Part shown: piece by piece, positions 24,441-38,356 of the stretch | Numbering within the stretch: the stretch's first letter is position 1 | How the letters are laid out: each line of letters begins with the position of its first letter | Assembly: GCF_004210375.1 (NCBI RefSeq) | Contig: NC_134834.1 | Span: 140,401,009 to 140,465,008, forward strand | Direction of reading: 5' to 3' | From: Tachypleus tridentatus | Taxonomy: Eukaryota; Arthropoda; Merostomata; Xiphosura; Limulidae | Length of the DNA: 64,000 bases | Position numbers and translations under genes: made by a program | Notes under the pieces: model-generated | Database searches by the model: none | Told to the model about the DNA's origin: nothing | The model's input: only the letters and a program-made list of their open reading frames with translations

Positions 24441-25271
24441 TTAACAAAGATTTTGTTACCACGAAAAATTATGAAATATTTTGCTGAAAAATGTTGAAAA
24501 CACACATTTCTTAATAATTTATTTATCTATTTTCTTTCCTTACATATGAAAGTTCTCTCTTTAAAAAAAAAACTTTTTTCAAGGAAATTTGAAAAATCCG
24601 TATTATTGATTCTTCGAATGTTGCTCTGACTTAGACCAGGTCTCTCGTAAGTATTTTTCATGGTCGTTCAGTGACTGACATTCACTATTAGAGAACGACT
24701 GATTTAAAATATCGAAACATCACCATAAAACATCACAGAGTTGAGTCTACATTTTCAACCAAACGATTCTCACTTGGTTCAAACATCATAAACTGTGATC
24801 AGATTCCTACAGTAATAGTTTAAAATAAATAACAACACCATTATTACTTCAATATAAAGAAAATTTTAAATATGTAAACAATTCTTAAGACAAGCATCAG
24901 TCTTTACAGTTTTCAGAGTTCTACAATTTTCAATTTCAAGTTTATTCTACTCGACTTCATTAAGAATATTCCGAATTAAAGGCCTCATATTTTAAGAATA
25001 AACAAGACTTGTTCCATATTTCACTTAATTGCCAGGCATGATATTATTTTATTATACTACTAAATATTAATCACATCTGATCCATTTTACTCATGGTAGA
25101 AGCCGACAGTTGTTCAACTCATGAAGTTTCGCCTAGAGACAATGGCTTTTCATCGATGTACATGTTTCCAACATAGGAGTATCGCCTAAAATACGAATAA
25201 TGTCGTCAACAGAATAAACGTCTTGTTATTGTGAAATAGGTTTGGAATATAGAAAATATGTTAACATAGGG
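24441..25271. other. Intergenic, nothing recognised
   Basis: No supported gene, RNA or repeat. Confidence 0.45.
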
Positions 25272-25552
25272 TATTTGGTTTTGAATTTCGCGTAAAGCTA
25301 CACGAGGGCTATCTGCGCTAGCCGTACCTAATTTACCAATGTAAGACTAGAGAGAAGGCAGCTAGTCATTACCACCCACCGCCAACTCTTGGACTCTTGG
25401 ACTACTCTTTTACCAACAAATGGTGGGATTGATCATCACATTATAACGCCCCTACGGCTGAAAGGACAAACATGTTTGGTGAGACGGGGAATTGAACCGA
25501 CCATCCTCATATTACGAGTCGAACGCCTTAACCCACTTGGCCATGCCGGGCC
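25272..25552 (-). mobile_element. Type-1 SINE
   Basis: It reads from GGTTTTGAATTTCGCGTAAAG to TTGGCCATGCCGGGCC. The body includes a local duplication, CTCTTGGACTCTTGGACTAC. No clear target duplication was identified. Confidence 0.92.
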
Positions 25553-26041
25553 AAGATGAAACCTAACATGAAAAACGCCTGAAAACTATAACATTAATTT
25601 CCAAAATAATTAACATATAGTGACCACTAATGTTTGAAGTTTTTAGAAATGCCTAAAACATAAACCGTTTTTAAAGAGAGTGTTGTTTATTTCTGATGCA
25701 AAGCTACACAGTTGTCTGCCTGAGGGGATTGCTGAACCACAGGGGACGAGAGAGCGTAAATTGTAGTGAACCTTTTAATCTTTTGAAATATTTCATTATC
25801 GTTGAAATAAGAATTAAATCTTAAGATACTTTATTCTTGCTAAGTGTATTCAATAACTGGCTTGAAAACGCCAAATGCAATTAACAACAGTGTTGTCAGA
25901 GCACCCTTTTCAAAATGCTATCATTGACACAATCAGTAAGATGTGCCAATACAAAAGTTGTAGAGAACGATATTACCTCAAGCATGTTGTTTTTTCCTTG
26001 TGGATTTCGTATGAATGTTTTGTTTGTTTGTTTGTTTTTAG

Positions 26042-26144
26042 ATATTTTTTCCAGTACATCTATGAACAAAATGTTACTAATGTCTCACTGAAATTTCACA
26101 ATAAGTTACAGCTTAAGATAATTCATATCATTCCAGATCGATTG
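26042..26144 (+). other. Orphan exon candidate
   Basis: A 103-nt block lies between a T-rich acceptor ending TTTTTAG and a donor GTGAGT. One frame is open, reading YFFQYIYEQNVTNVSLKF then NKLQLKIIHIIPDRL. No neighbouring exons or family were recognised, so it may be chance. Confidence 0.2.
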
Positions 26145-26878
26145 GTGAGTTTTGTTACGAAACAAACATTTGTTTCTGCTACCTGCATAAGGTTACTTTA
26201 GGCACTGTAACGTGTTAAATAGAAGTTATACTGCCTAATTATGTTTACACTCAAACGTCACTGTTTGCGTTGTAGTAATTTATCTGGGCGTTAAGCTGTA
26301 TGAAACTTCACTGTCGTTAGTGCGATCGTTCATTGATCAGGAGACACATAATAGTTTCACGATTCTCAAGGGACCAGGAATATGAACGAAGTAAATATTA
26401 TATGGCTCTTGTAAACATATTCTGGTCTATTATTATTTTAATGTTAGTTGCATTAAATTAACGATTACAATATTTAATACGTGTATTTATTTTATTCATT
26501 TATTATTATTATTTATTTATTTAATATATACTGTTTATTATTATTCTTATGATAATTTAGCGTTCTTAGCTAATTAGGCATATTTAAAACTAACTTAAAC
26601 CTTCTAAAATGGCCGAACCTCGTAAGATATTACCAGTATGTGACTGAAAAATCATTAACAGCGCTATAATAACTACCAATTTTGTTTTATAACTTTCCAT
26701 GGCCTTAATAATAGTGGTGCTCCAGATCAGTTATTTCAATAAAGGGTCAACTTTTAGTTTTTACCTGTATAAGATAGCTTGCTTTAACCAGAAGTTGTGA
26801 AAACGCTTTATGAATTATAGAATTCATAGAATTTATAGAAATAATTATAGAATTATTTCAGGTTGATCTAGCTACTGT

Positions 26879-27292
26879 ATGATTCCAAGAGAATACAGCC
26901 CCGTCCACTGTGTGGTTGACACAAGGATATTACCGAGTAATAACTTTTCCGACGATGATGATTGTGCGACGAAGGTATATCATATAATCTCCATCTTCCC
27001 TAAACCTACATTCCCTCGTGGAGATGCTTGTATTCAGTACACGGCTCCATCAATGCAGAATGTTCTCCCGATATTTCCTAACGTCTCAAACTGAGCAGTC
27101 ACACAGAGCACCTGTGAGGTTCTTGAAGTGCCGGGCTGCGAAATGCACGGTTCACCTCAAGATGCCACTGAAAGTGCTCCTTACTTTCAGTCGACGGTGA
27201 CAATGAATCCATTTATTTTATTCAAAGCTGGACAAATTTTTTTACAGATTTATTTCCACTTGATCAAGAGCTCAAAATTAAGAAATTACTAG
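26879..27292 (+). pseudogene. Relic frame with single stop, locally GC-rich
   Basis: One frame runs 138 codons from ATG at 26879 to TAG at 27290-27292, broken only by TGA at 27092-27094. The region is visibly richer in G+C than its surroundings. The second part reads STCEVLEVPGCEMHGSPQD. The TGA could come from CGA by CpG decay. No family is recognised; it may be a decayed exon or inserted fragment. Confidence 0.35.
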
Positions 27293-28020
27293 ATATGAAC
27301 CCTATAAGTCTTTGGGCTTGTCGCTTAGGATTTATGTATCAGACAATGTTGTTCACGTCAAAAATATCAATACGTTATCTGTTAGAAATAAACTTTTATG
27401 ACATTAATACTGGCATTTTGCTCATATTTTATTTAGTAATTGTTTTTCTTGAGTTTTCATAGTAAGCTTTGTAAGAGTACTACACTAAAATATACACAAT
27501 TTTTAATGACAATCACACTTGAGCATTCTATATAGATATTTATTAATGAAATAAAAACCCTATAATCTGAGCGCTTTCGAAAGGTGGATCTTTCATCTTC
27601 AAAAACAGACATATTATTAAAATGTTCTAAGTATTTATAAGACAAAATGCTCCTCATTATTCTTGAAGTTTTATTTTCTTGACTTAGCATCATATTGCTT
27701 CAAATAGTTGAAGCTTCGGAATAATACCTGGAGAAAATACTGAAAGACTATTGCAAGCCAAACAAAACTTATGAAAACCTTTACTATTTAACCTGAAACT
27801 GCTGAATTCTAACTTGTGGACATCTGGATCTAAAACTAAAAAATTAAAATATCAGTTGTATAAACTATGTGGTCATGGATGAAACCGGTTTCAAAACAAG
27901 TGTTAGATAAACGAATCCGCAATAACAGCAGAACAACTCGCTGAAGAGTTTATGATGGTTTTTGTGAGAGGGATAATGCGACTGAGATTTGTCTATAATT
28001 TTCGTTTTATTTGTTAACTT
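27293..28020. other. Intergenic, nothing recognised
   Basis: No supported gene or repeat. Confidence 0.45.
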
Positions 28021-28028
28021 TTGAACTA

Positions 28029-28150
28029 TTAGCCAATTTCAGAAAAGGCATACACAATCATAGATACACACTACGTAATTAAATTACATTTGATGGTTTT
28101 CCTTTCTTTTTGTTTTAAGAAATATATATTTTTGTTTTTTATTATACTTA
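28029..28150 (+). repeat. Direct repeat pair, first copy
   Basis: It matches 28857-28970 at roughly 80 percent by eye. Shared blocks include GCCAxTTTCAGxAAAxGC, ACACAATCAT and AATTACATxTGATG. A local duplication about 830 bp apart; function unknown. Confidence 0.65.
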
Positions 28151-28856
28151 TGAGGAAATAAAACATTAATGATTGTCCAATAATTACCATGTCCCTCATG
28201 ACTATGGCTATGTAGTATATGCAATCAGTGTTTTAAAATATTTCACAAACACTTTTAAACCCTAGATACTGAGTATACTTGTAATATATAAGCCGAATCT
28301 TAAAAGAAAATATTTACATCTAAGTTGAACTAAACATTATATTACTGCTACGTCTTAAAGCATCTCTTGGAAGTTTAAAAAGCAACTACTAGGTTAATAA
28401 TTACACATACCCACTGATACTCTGGGCAAAATTAACAACAGCTATGGTTCATAGTTTGCTTCTTGAAGTTGCGATCTCCGGTTTACAGGGTGATGCATTA
28501 ACATTAAGGTGATAAACGTTTTTTTTTGTTTCTAAATAAAACAATTTTTAACAGGTTGTTATAAGTTTATGCTTAATTTTTACCACTTTAAACAATATAG
28601 ATTTCGTTCTTATCTTGTGTTTTACTTCGTAATTAAACTTTGCTATAAAGCATGTTGTAAAACACCTGACAAACAGATGTGTATTGGTGAAATATGAACA
28701 TCTTGCATGTACCACACAACTTTAGAACATTCCTTCCATGAGCTGAGTGTATCAGTGGATTAAGTTCCGGCCTATTGATCTGCTGGTCTTTTGTTTGCTT
28801 TCCATTAGTGCAACAACAACTTATGGCACTGTTTGTTTTTCAGTGTTTCAACACAA

Positions 28857-28970
28857 GCCAGTTTCAGGAAAAGCGTACACAATCATAAGTACACATTATA
28901 CAATGAAATTACATCTGATGTTTTTGTTTGTTTTAAGATATATGTAATTTTTGTGTTCATTACAACTTAA
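28857..28970 (+). repeat. Direct repeat pair, second copy
   Basis: This is the partner of 28029-28150. It lies just after a TTTTTCAG acceptor-like site. Confidence 0.65.
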
Positions 28971-30970
28971 TGGTAGATATGAAATCACTTATCTTAAAAA
29001 AATAAATCAAACTGACAGAAAGTAAATTATGATTAACGTTTTTATTCTTAATTATGTAAATAAATCTATAAAAAATATATAGTCTGCCTTTTAGTCAGGA
29101 AATTATTGTAATTTTAGTAGGTAGGCTTAAAATACATGGATTTACAATAGTGTAAAACCTTTAACCTGAACTTTAGATAATGAACTATTTCGGGATTAAC
29201 GTTACTTTAACCAACTGGCTTTTTTCACGACTCATTAAAAGGTTCCACACAGTAAGAAGGTCAATATCTTCATATCTATTGAGAAAGAGCTAAAACCTTA
29301 GGAATAGATAGGCATGCAATTTCAAATATAATGCTGACAGTTTCCATTGTACACCAAGCATATAAGGTAATTGTAAGTGCAGTGGACTAGTCTAAACAAA
29401 CTTTCAGTTTGTTACATCCAAAAAGGAGGATTAAATAACGTCAGGAAGCAGTAGTTAGGGAAATTGTTGCCAGCCACCCCACCAGAAGGCGAAATAAGTG
29501 TATCGACGTAGATACGACATCATACTTCGACAAAGTGTCACCAGTGTTGAATACAGATTTTAACTAATGTTTATGTATTTGTTTCATACATTTTACAAAG
29601 GCAGATAGGTTTAGTAAGTATATTACACGTGCCTAAGAAAGATGAAAGCTATTGTTAAAATTCTATATATGCATTGTTACTAAGGTTCATTTGATTTCTA
29701 GCATCTAAATTTAATTATTACAGTTTTCAATTACAAAGATTTACAGTGCTCCTATGGGCTGAAAATGTGATAATTACAAGGTCTAAGAATAGTATTACTT
29801 TAGGCATATAATGTTTCTATTGTTCCTCAGGTTTTAAAATATCTGCAGTTTTGCTTTCACAAGCCGATGAGATAACTATTATAACATATATCAATTCATA
29901 CGTATTATCCATTATTTGAATGAGGCTGTTATAACCAATAATTTAATTTATATATTCTTATTATGCTGAAGATGATGAATATTTAATTCTATATATAATT
30001 TCACATAAATTTTCACTTAAAAAGGGTATATTCACATATAATGCATGTTTCACTACTTGTAATGTCTGGTGTAAGTCATACTATTATATCAATTTTCGAT
30101 ATATATATATGTAGTTTTATTCACAATATTTTACTACAATTAAATACAATAAATGAACAACTTACTGTTAATCCCGTCAATTCACTATTATACAATATAT
30201 TTAAAATAGCAATGCTTACCATTCGCTTGATGTTCTATGCAATTAAACTGTGAGATAAATCTGTCTGACAGACCACTGTTTGTTAGAAAATACAAAGGCC
30301 ATCACACATATATATGATATAAGCTACACGACATATATTCTATTTTTGTATTTTTCTAAACTATTTAGATTTAAACTTATCAGCTTTAAAAACAGATTTT
30401 CCAGAAAATAACATAACTGTAAATATCCTTTAATTATAAATCAAATAACAATTTCAATGATATATTCCTCAATAAAATTTAGAAACAATGTTTTGGTAAC
30501 ATTAATTATAAATTTATGCGATTTTTTAATATAAAACTTGCGTTTAGACATGGCCCTTCTACTACCAAGTAGAATTAATAAGTATCATACATACTTTACA
30601 AAACTTCAGAGACATTAATACAGTCTAAGCATCATAGTTTATGATTAGATTAGCTTTCACATGAATTATGTCCATATCACTGTTTATTCATTCCAACTCA
30701 GTAAATAAAATTTTATATAGTTTAAAAATGATAGTGAAAAATTCTTATATTTTGCAATTATTTTAATTATATCATGTTATAATTTTCATTAATGTTTCAA
30801 TATCAGAAAATATTAATAGATTTAGATTTTTTAAATATTCGGTATTCTATATATCAGACGAAATGTTGTATAGCAATAAAATAGGTTTAATATCTGTTTC
30901 TTTGGCACGCTAATATTTTGTCTTCATTCGCTCTGTGTTTTAGCTAATCATGTATTATATTGTATTTCAG
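28971..30970. other. Intergenic, nothing recognised
   Basis: Very AT-rich sequence with only short random frames. Confidence 0.5.
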
Positions 30971-31179
30971 TCTATTGGAAACGAAATGCTGCTGACATTA
31001 GTCAAGTGGTGCAAACGAACAAACTCATCCCTAAAAAAGAAGCAGTAAAAAAAATGACAGATTCCTCTGTTATTATAAAAGTTGAAGAAACACCTGATTC
31101 ATTTCATGCCTGTCCAACTGGGAATGATCATTGCATCATTATATCAATTTACGAGAATAACTTGAATATTCATATTTGA
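30971..31179 (+). other. Terminal exon candidate
   Basis: After the acceptor-like TGTATTTCAG a frame is open for 68 codons to TGA at 31177-31179. It reads YWKRNAADISQVVQTNKL and later DSSVIIKVEETPDSF and CPTGNDHCIIISIYE, with two Cys. The acidic and polar mix is protein-like in an AT-rich setting. No partner exons or family were recognised. Confidence 0.3.
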
Positions 31180-33149
31180 CACTTCAAAGGCTAGAAAAAC
31201 TATATCCAACAAAGTAATTTAAACATTGGTGTAGCTTTACACAGCAAAACTGAACAAGATTACTTTCTAGAAGGACGTAATCATGTAATTAATGCTGCAT
31301 ACATTAATAATATCTACTCTATTGTGTTTATGTATCGATTTGATTAACATAGTATTATTTTGATATCTGACAAGATTCTGTTTTAACAAATTCAGAATGG
31401 CAGAATTTAGATCCACACACTTCTCATTTTGATACTTACTTAAGCACTGTAGATTATAATAATAAGTAATTGAATTAACAAATTAAATTAAATCTTATTA
31501 AAATATATGCTGAACAAATGTACCCTATTTTACATGTACTGAAGAAAGAACAGTATGAAATCTGCGAGATCATATTCTTCCAACATGTTAAATTACGGGG
31601 AATGTTCATGGTTATATCAGATATATGCACAGACAAAAATGTATACATATACCGTTCACTCTGTGTTTAATCAAAGAGTAACACAGTTAAACTTATCAGG
31701 TCTTAACAATAAAACTTTCTGGAATACTTTAGAGAAAGATGACTTTATCTGAGACTTTTTTAAATAATGTGCATGTATCCTACTTTTAAAGACTTTTAAG
31801 AATAAATACAATCTGTAATATAACTGTGATAATAATAAAAAAGCTTTTGACAAAACATTTCAATTTGTTTTTATGATAAAAAATTTTTTTCATATTTTAC
31901 ACATCTTTCTTTAAAAAAAAAAACATTTTTACTATAGACTTCTGTCAAGAAATATTACCAGTCTTGTTGTGTGGTCAGGCATTTCAAACACTCAAGAAAG
32001 TCGACCTACGTTTATAATAGGTTGATATATTTTATGGACTCTTGGCCATCTACACTAAAAATCTTAGCATGAAACTCGGAGAATTCCGTCAGACATAGGT
32101 CCCTGGTTTTATCTTTTTTTTGCCAATGATAGCGTTATGTTATATGGTAGGAATAACACTAATTTAATTATAACATGCATGTTATTTGAAGAATGGTCTG
32201 TAGAGATAAATAAACTCATGTTGATGAATGTCTGATATTGGTTTTAAGTGAATTTATATGAATGCTATGTATAAGCTAATTTCACTTAAAGGATACGCAT
32301 GTCTTTTCTTGTTGACTATACCTTTTGTCACAACATCACAAAAATTTAGATATATATCACAATACTGAAAATCACCAACTTTAATATTCATCATACTTAT
32401 TTTTCCAGTGATAGAGTGATGCAACAAAGTATTGAACACAATATCTGTCCTTTATATCATACAAGAGCCACCATCAGTGTTGTGTGTTGTTATACGTCAA
32501 AGGAAAAATGTTCTTTCTTGGTTTCATTAGATGATAGATAACTGAATGTTTCTCAAATAGCTGTTGCTGACATATTTGTGACTAATAAACAAAGGTCAGT
32601 AAGTGAGTCTGACTGAGTATAAAGTATACAAGAACAGAACAATAACTTTTATGAAAGTTAATTTAAACATAGTAAACAACTATCTTATAATCTGTATACA
32701 TTCCACTTTATATTGTTTGTAAATATTAAACTGTCAGAGAAACTCGCCAGAAGGATAAATTTGAAAACCACAGCCAAACTTGTAAGATAGTTGATACTGT
32801 TATTTCTCTAGGTATCTGAACATTTACACCTTCAAGAAGATAGACAATGTATAGATTGTTAAAGTTATATTTAAACGATAAATATGCGAGTTTTTCATTC
32901 ATTCAAAAAGTTACTGCCAAAATAGATAAGTAACTATAACAAAAGAAAAAGAAAACAAAATTATACACAGTAATTATCCATACAAAAAAATCAAACATAC
33001 AGTAACTGTAATATACATAATTGGACTATTTTATTGATTACTTGCGACTTGGAGATAACCAATCATTTAATGCAATTATATTCATAATAATCAGAGGCAA
33101 ATAATAAAAACACTTGGAGCTAAAAATGGAACTACTTCTTGGACATATT
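31180..33149. other. Intergenic, nothing recognised
   Basis: No supported gene, RNA or mobile element. Confidence 0.5.
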
Positions 33150-33159
33150 TAGAGTTTTT

Positions 33160-33315
33160 CTTGATGACGAGAAACCCGCTTGAAATAAAAATGTCTCAGA
33201 ACGGCTGGTATGGGTATTAACACTTTTATTGGAAAGCAGAGAACGACGTTTCGACCTTCTTCTCTGCTTATCAATAAAAGTGTTAATACCCATACCAGCC
33301 GTTCTGAGATACATC
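33160..33315 (+). mobile_element. Penelope-derived foldback element, copy B, with TSD
   Basis: A 156-bp element starts with CTTGATGACGAGAAACCCG and ends GAGATACATC. The arms 33193-33242 and 33259-33309 are near-perfect inverted repeats of about 50 bp. The central 16 bp include TTTCGACCTT. A perfect 10-bp duplication, TAGAGTTTTT, flanks it at 33150-33159 and 33316-33325. A GTT-rich run follows, as after copy A. Confidence 0.85.
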
Positions 33316-33509
33316 TAGAGTTTTTGTTGTTGTTGTTTTTTGAAAATAATATAAACTTTTCTCAAATCAAGATTAAATATTGTGATATCCTTTTCAATAC
33401 CAATAAACAGGTTTAATAAATTGTTAAAATTCCATATTCTTTAAATTTGCTGGTCACAAATGCTCTATACGAAAAACCAGTCATTAGCCTCAAAACTCTC
33501 TTTTGTAAT

Positions 33510-33830
33510 TATTATGTTACATATCACAATTTATTTTGGACGAGTCTCAGATTTATATCTCACGACGGCTGTCATCACGAAGTCTCTGATTTATTATACT
33601 ACGTACCTTACGTATTAGAATGTCAAGTAACCGAAATTTTTAATCTGAATTTAGCAGTTAATTAAATACTAATATGTATTAAATTTATGGTATTTGCTAA
33701 CAAAATTGATACACATAATTTTAACACAACTATATTTTAATATACAAACATAAAATATAAGCTGAATATTTAATCAACGATCCAAGTCCACGATGAACAA
33801 ATTTATTTTGAGTTGATATCGTCACACCTC
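33510..33830 (+). repeat. Dispersed repeat, copy 2
   Basis: It is the partner of 24070-24440, diverged, in the same orientation and starting about 195 bp after foldback copy B. It may belong to the same element family. Confidence 0.5.
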
Positions 33831-35440
33831 GCTTAAGCTAGCTTGCTTGGTTCTTGTTCGGCCCAACACCCTTACAAGATGACTTTTCCCGTATAATAAA
33901 TAACGTCGGAATTAATTCACTGAAACTGAATGGTTTGTATTGCTCTAAATCAAAAAACGTTCCTGGTCAAATTCTGTACGTTTTCGGTATTTTGTTGGCT
34001 GTATATTGTGTAAGTCCCGACTGTTCTCGGAATTGGTAGAAGATTCTTGAAACTAAAAATCAATAATATTTGTTTTACCAAAATGCTCTAGAACATTGAA
34101 GACATTTTTATAAACTCGCGTTTCATCTCATTCGAGATTCTTCTTTCGGTCCAAGTTTAAAAGCATGACAGTCGAAAAATTTAACACTTTTGTGTTACAA
34201 AGAGTCATAACGTTAGAAGAATTTACGAAACTTAAAAGACTAACTACCGATATTTCAAATGAGAGAAATGCTACCAGGGAAAAGTTCTTCAATGAGGGTT
34301 TGCTTCCCATGCAAACCTTAAGAACACAAAGCTGGGTGAACTAGAAGGTATAAATATCAATTTGTTTATAATATTTGCAAAAGGCTACATAAAAAGTTAT
34401 AAGCAGTAGCCACTTCTAATTTTGAGATGATAGACTAAAGGTAAAGCAAATTATAATCATCATTCTACTCGTTAATGACTTTCGTCTCACCAAATAGTGC
34501 ATTGAAAGTTATTCTTATAGTTCACACACGATCATGAACAATGAATCTATAGATCTGCAGTATGGGAACACTAATAACTAGTCTCATACATTTAATTTTA
34601 AGGCAATACATTAAATATAGAAATGAAATTAACAAAATGGTTTAATTGGATTAACGTAAAGTCTCACGGTGTATCAACGGCACATTTACGGACTCAAAAT
34701 ACTAAATTTAGGATTCGATTCCACGAGATGCACATATCAAATAGCTTATTATAACTTTTCTTTAAAGCAAAACGCAAAACACATATAAATAAAGGGATGT
34801 CAATTATTATAATGAAATAGTTGTTCTAGAGAACAAACTTCTGTAATGACCAATTAGATTTCTATTTTTTGTTGGAAATTTTTATTATTGGAGTAAAACA
34901 TATCTGTTCTTTTTGTCTAAAAGTAAAAGTAGCTTGGATGATAGATGTACATCATGCTCACTAGAAATGTTTAAGTTTTGATATTTGGCCATTGACATTT
35001 GATTTTTACCTTTGCTCTTAATGTTTTTACACCTTTATTAATTAGCCAGAGGAAAACCTCCAAGGCACACCAACCTTGTTGTCGTTCCATCTTCTTAGTG
35101 CACAGTTACATAACGGATTATCTGTAATATTTCCAACGCACAGAATAGAATTCCAGATTTTAGCGTTCCATGTCCTTAATTTACTGCTTATCCGCTGAAG
35201 GGCTACATTAATCGATTACGCCTTAACTTCTGTTAATATGAAACTTCGACCAGATTAAACACACAATTTACTTCCTTGAAAACTTGGATCGAAAGAACCT
35301 GACAGACTTTTCACAGATTAAAATTGTTTATTATACTCTCACATTCTTAGCTGTCGACTGACTATTTGGTTTTTCACATAAATATACTTATATAGTCAAG
35401 GTATATAAGGGACCGTTTCATAAAGGAAAGAAGTAATTTG
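33831..35440. other. Intergenic or 5' part of following LINE
   Basis: No gene is supported. Sequence from about 35040 is slightly richer in G+C and could be the untranslated leader of the retrotransposon that follows. Confidence 0.4.
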
Positions 35441-35559
35441 TTCTGCTGCTTATTTTTCTTCAAATCTGGAAAACCCATACCCTTTCCCTAGCCGAATTTA
35501 TAGGCAAGAGACCTTCAAGAACAACTTTCGGAAAAGCAAAAAGGTTTCATTTTTATACA

Positions 35560-38130
35560 TAAACATTCAAGGAAACGTATTCCATAAGAATTTGAGCTCT
35601 ACTAGCTCTACAGTAGACTAGATGCAGATATAATTTCACTTAATGAAACTTTACTGAAACAAAATCATTCATTTAATTTCCTAGAATATAATATTAAATC
35701 AATCCTTCGAGTGTTTACTATCCAATAGAAATCTTGCTTTACTTTATAAACACAATCTCAAATTTAAGTTTCGTGATTTATCCCCAGTACCTAATAATGA
35801 AATTATTTTATCTGACATCACCTACAATAATTTCCCGCTCTTTATATTAATTCTACTTTACGTCAGACCTAACCATTCACCGTACATCAACCTATTACAG
35901 AACTTAATTACAAATTATCATCGTGTAATCGTTGTAGGCGATTTAATTTCCAAACACCAGGAATTCTTCTGTAGAACAAATAAAAGAAATAAACTTATCC
36001 TAAAAGGTTTTGTACACAGAAACAACCCAGTTTGTATAAGTTTGTATACCGACGGTTTGCAGGACATCCTAGATTTGGCCCTAATGAATTTAAACATCTT
36101 ACAATTTACAGTTAATGAACATACTGGAGATGATCACCTCCAAATTTCATTCAGCTTATTTAACGAAGTCTATTAATATTCATCACATACCTCCGATTTA
36201 CAACTTTTCCAATACGAACTGGGAAACATTTAAGTTATTTAAAATCTCTCTCTTTAGACTTTCCCTCTTATATTAACAACACTGAAGCCTTAGATATATT
36301 AGACATATCTCTAAATAAGGTCATCAAAAATGTTATTGATGCTATTGTCCTCACCAGAAACTGATTTACAGATACAAAACATTGGGAACTAACACCTGAA
36401 ATACGTAAGGACATCACTGAAAGATGCCGTCTACGTAGGTTATTTATAACTACCCGTGATAGACGAGCTAAAATTGTAACTAATCAATAAAACAATACCA
36501 CTAAACAATTATTTAAAATAAAGCAAGAAACAAACTTGAATCATTTCTGCACATATATCGATCAATCCCGTAATCACTCAAGCAAATTCTGGAAGAGATT
36601 CAAAACAATTTACCACCCAGCCCAACAACAGAATTTACATAATATAAAATATGGTAGCTGTTACGTCCCCATTGACAAAGATAAATGCAATACATTTGCC
36701 AAATACCTTGAACTATTCTTCACTACACCAAATTTACCCACATTTAGCAAATATCACTTAAACCTGATAAACAACTTTATTACAAATAACAAAAACCTTA
36801 TTACACCTAAGTTTACAACAATAAACTAAACAAACCTATCAAACACGAGCAATATTACTACTCGGCCCATTACAATAACAGAACAAAGAATCAACATCAA
36901 ACGTTTGAAAAATAACAGCGCCCCAGGAAAACATGAAATTAACAATAGTATTATAAAAAAAAAACCTTCCCGATAATTTTTTAAATTACCTAGTTATACT
37001 TTTTCATTGTTTTCTCAGTTATGGTTATTACCCATCATACTGGAAATTGGCAAGTATAACTGTAATTCCAAAATTTTCTAAAATTCTACAGAATCCGTCG
37101 AACTACAGATCTATTAACCTTTTAAACAGCTTAGGTAAACTACTGAAAAAACATCGCTAATATACTTATATATTTTGTTGAAACAAACAACATTTTATCG
37201 AACATCCAAAATGCCTTCAGACTCACTGAATTAATTTTCCAAGCCTTTAACCGAATCATGTAGCAGTTGGTGTACTCTGATACGTTTGACATGCCTTTTA
37301 TTCTGTTTGATATAAAGCTTTATAATAAAATTATCTATAATGAAAGTATCAAAAATCCTTATTCGCGGGGTAGCTAGTTTCTTAACTACTAGAATAGCTA
37401 AAGTTAGGATAAACGGTTATATGTCCAATCCGTTCCATTTACAAGCTGTTGTCTTTCATGGATATTTCATTAGCCCTTTATTATACAATTTGTTTGTTAA
37501 TGACATGCCCTTTCCCAAACTGAATGGTACTCATGCGCCTCAATATGCAGATAATGTTATCGTTTGAAGCACATCAATTAACCCGTCGGTTGCCGCTCGT
37601 AGAGTTCAGGCTTCTTTGAATGAAATTGGTAAAAAAATTGGCGCGTTGCGCCTAGCTTTTAAAAAAAAAAAAAAAACCCAGCAAGCTATACTATTCTATA
37701 TATGTTTTAAACGTAAAAAGAAAAATTACCCGAGGTTAAATTAAAATTGCATGACAATGAAATCACCTTATCCAAAAACATTAAATTTCTTGGAATTAAT
37801 TTCAAACTCAAGTTTAACATGGACAACACACATCATAGAAATCTGTTTTAGTAGTGATCAACGGCTCTTTTATCTTAGAAAAACTGGGGGAATTCACGAA
37901 GGATATAAACCTGGTACTATTATGTTTATATACAAGACGTATATAAGACGTGGTTCCGAATAACGCAGTATGGTTTTATATAACATGTCCGACTTTCTTT
38001 TTAATAAACTCTAGATTTTACAAGATTCAACTGTAAGAATAGTTAACCGTTTACCTACATATACCCCTCTTAACTATCTTAATACTGTTAGCGATATTTT
38101 ACCTATTAAAGATAGAATTTATCAATTAGC
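35560..38130 (+). pseudogene. LINE endonuclease-RT polyprotein remnant
   Basis: Frames shift often but the order of family marks is clear. The endonuclease has ADIISLNETLLKQ, YVRPNHSPY, VIVVGDLISKH (the GD-N motif altered) and the end DLALMNLN with GDDHLQISF. The linker (36536-36829) has SSKFWKRFKTIY. The RT has LTELIFQAFNRI, then ASFLTTRIAKVRINGY (37370-37425), ISPLLYNLFVNDMP, and QYADNVIV where the catalytic YADD reads YADN. The C-terminal part has SNSSLTWTTHI and RLFYLRKTGGIH, then NMSDFLFN and YTPLNYL. These enzymes nick target DNA and copy the RNA there. Multiple stops and the altered active site make it dead. Confidence 0.75.
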
Positions 38131-38356
38131 CTATCAGTTTTATGAAAATGCGGTAAAAAGAAACTCTTACCAAACAGTTTGTAGACCTTTCTAACACTCC
38201 CTTAACATAACGCACCCACATGTCTCTCTGTAATTTATTGAATTCCATTTAATTTTTCTGATTTACCTTAATGTTTAATATCCTTTTCAGTTTACAGCTC
38301 AAGCACTAACCAGTTTGATTATTCGGTGTAGGTTAATGAAAGTGGGTTTCTCTGGA

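Noticed and set aside
33132-33416. Overlapping frames on both strands with GMGINTFI
   Set aside because: They are mirror readings of the foldback arms, not proteins.
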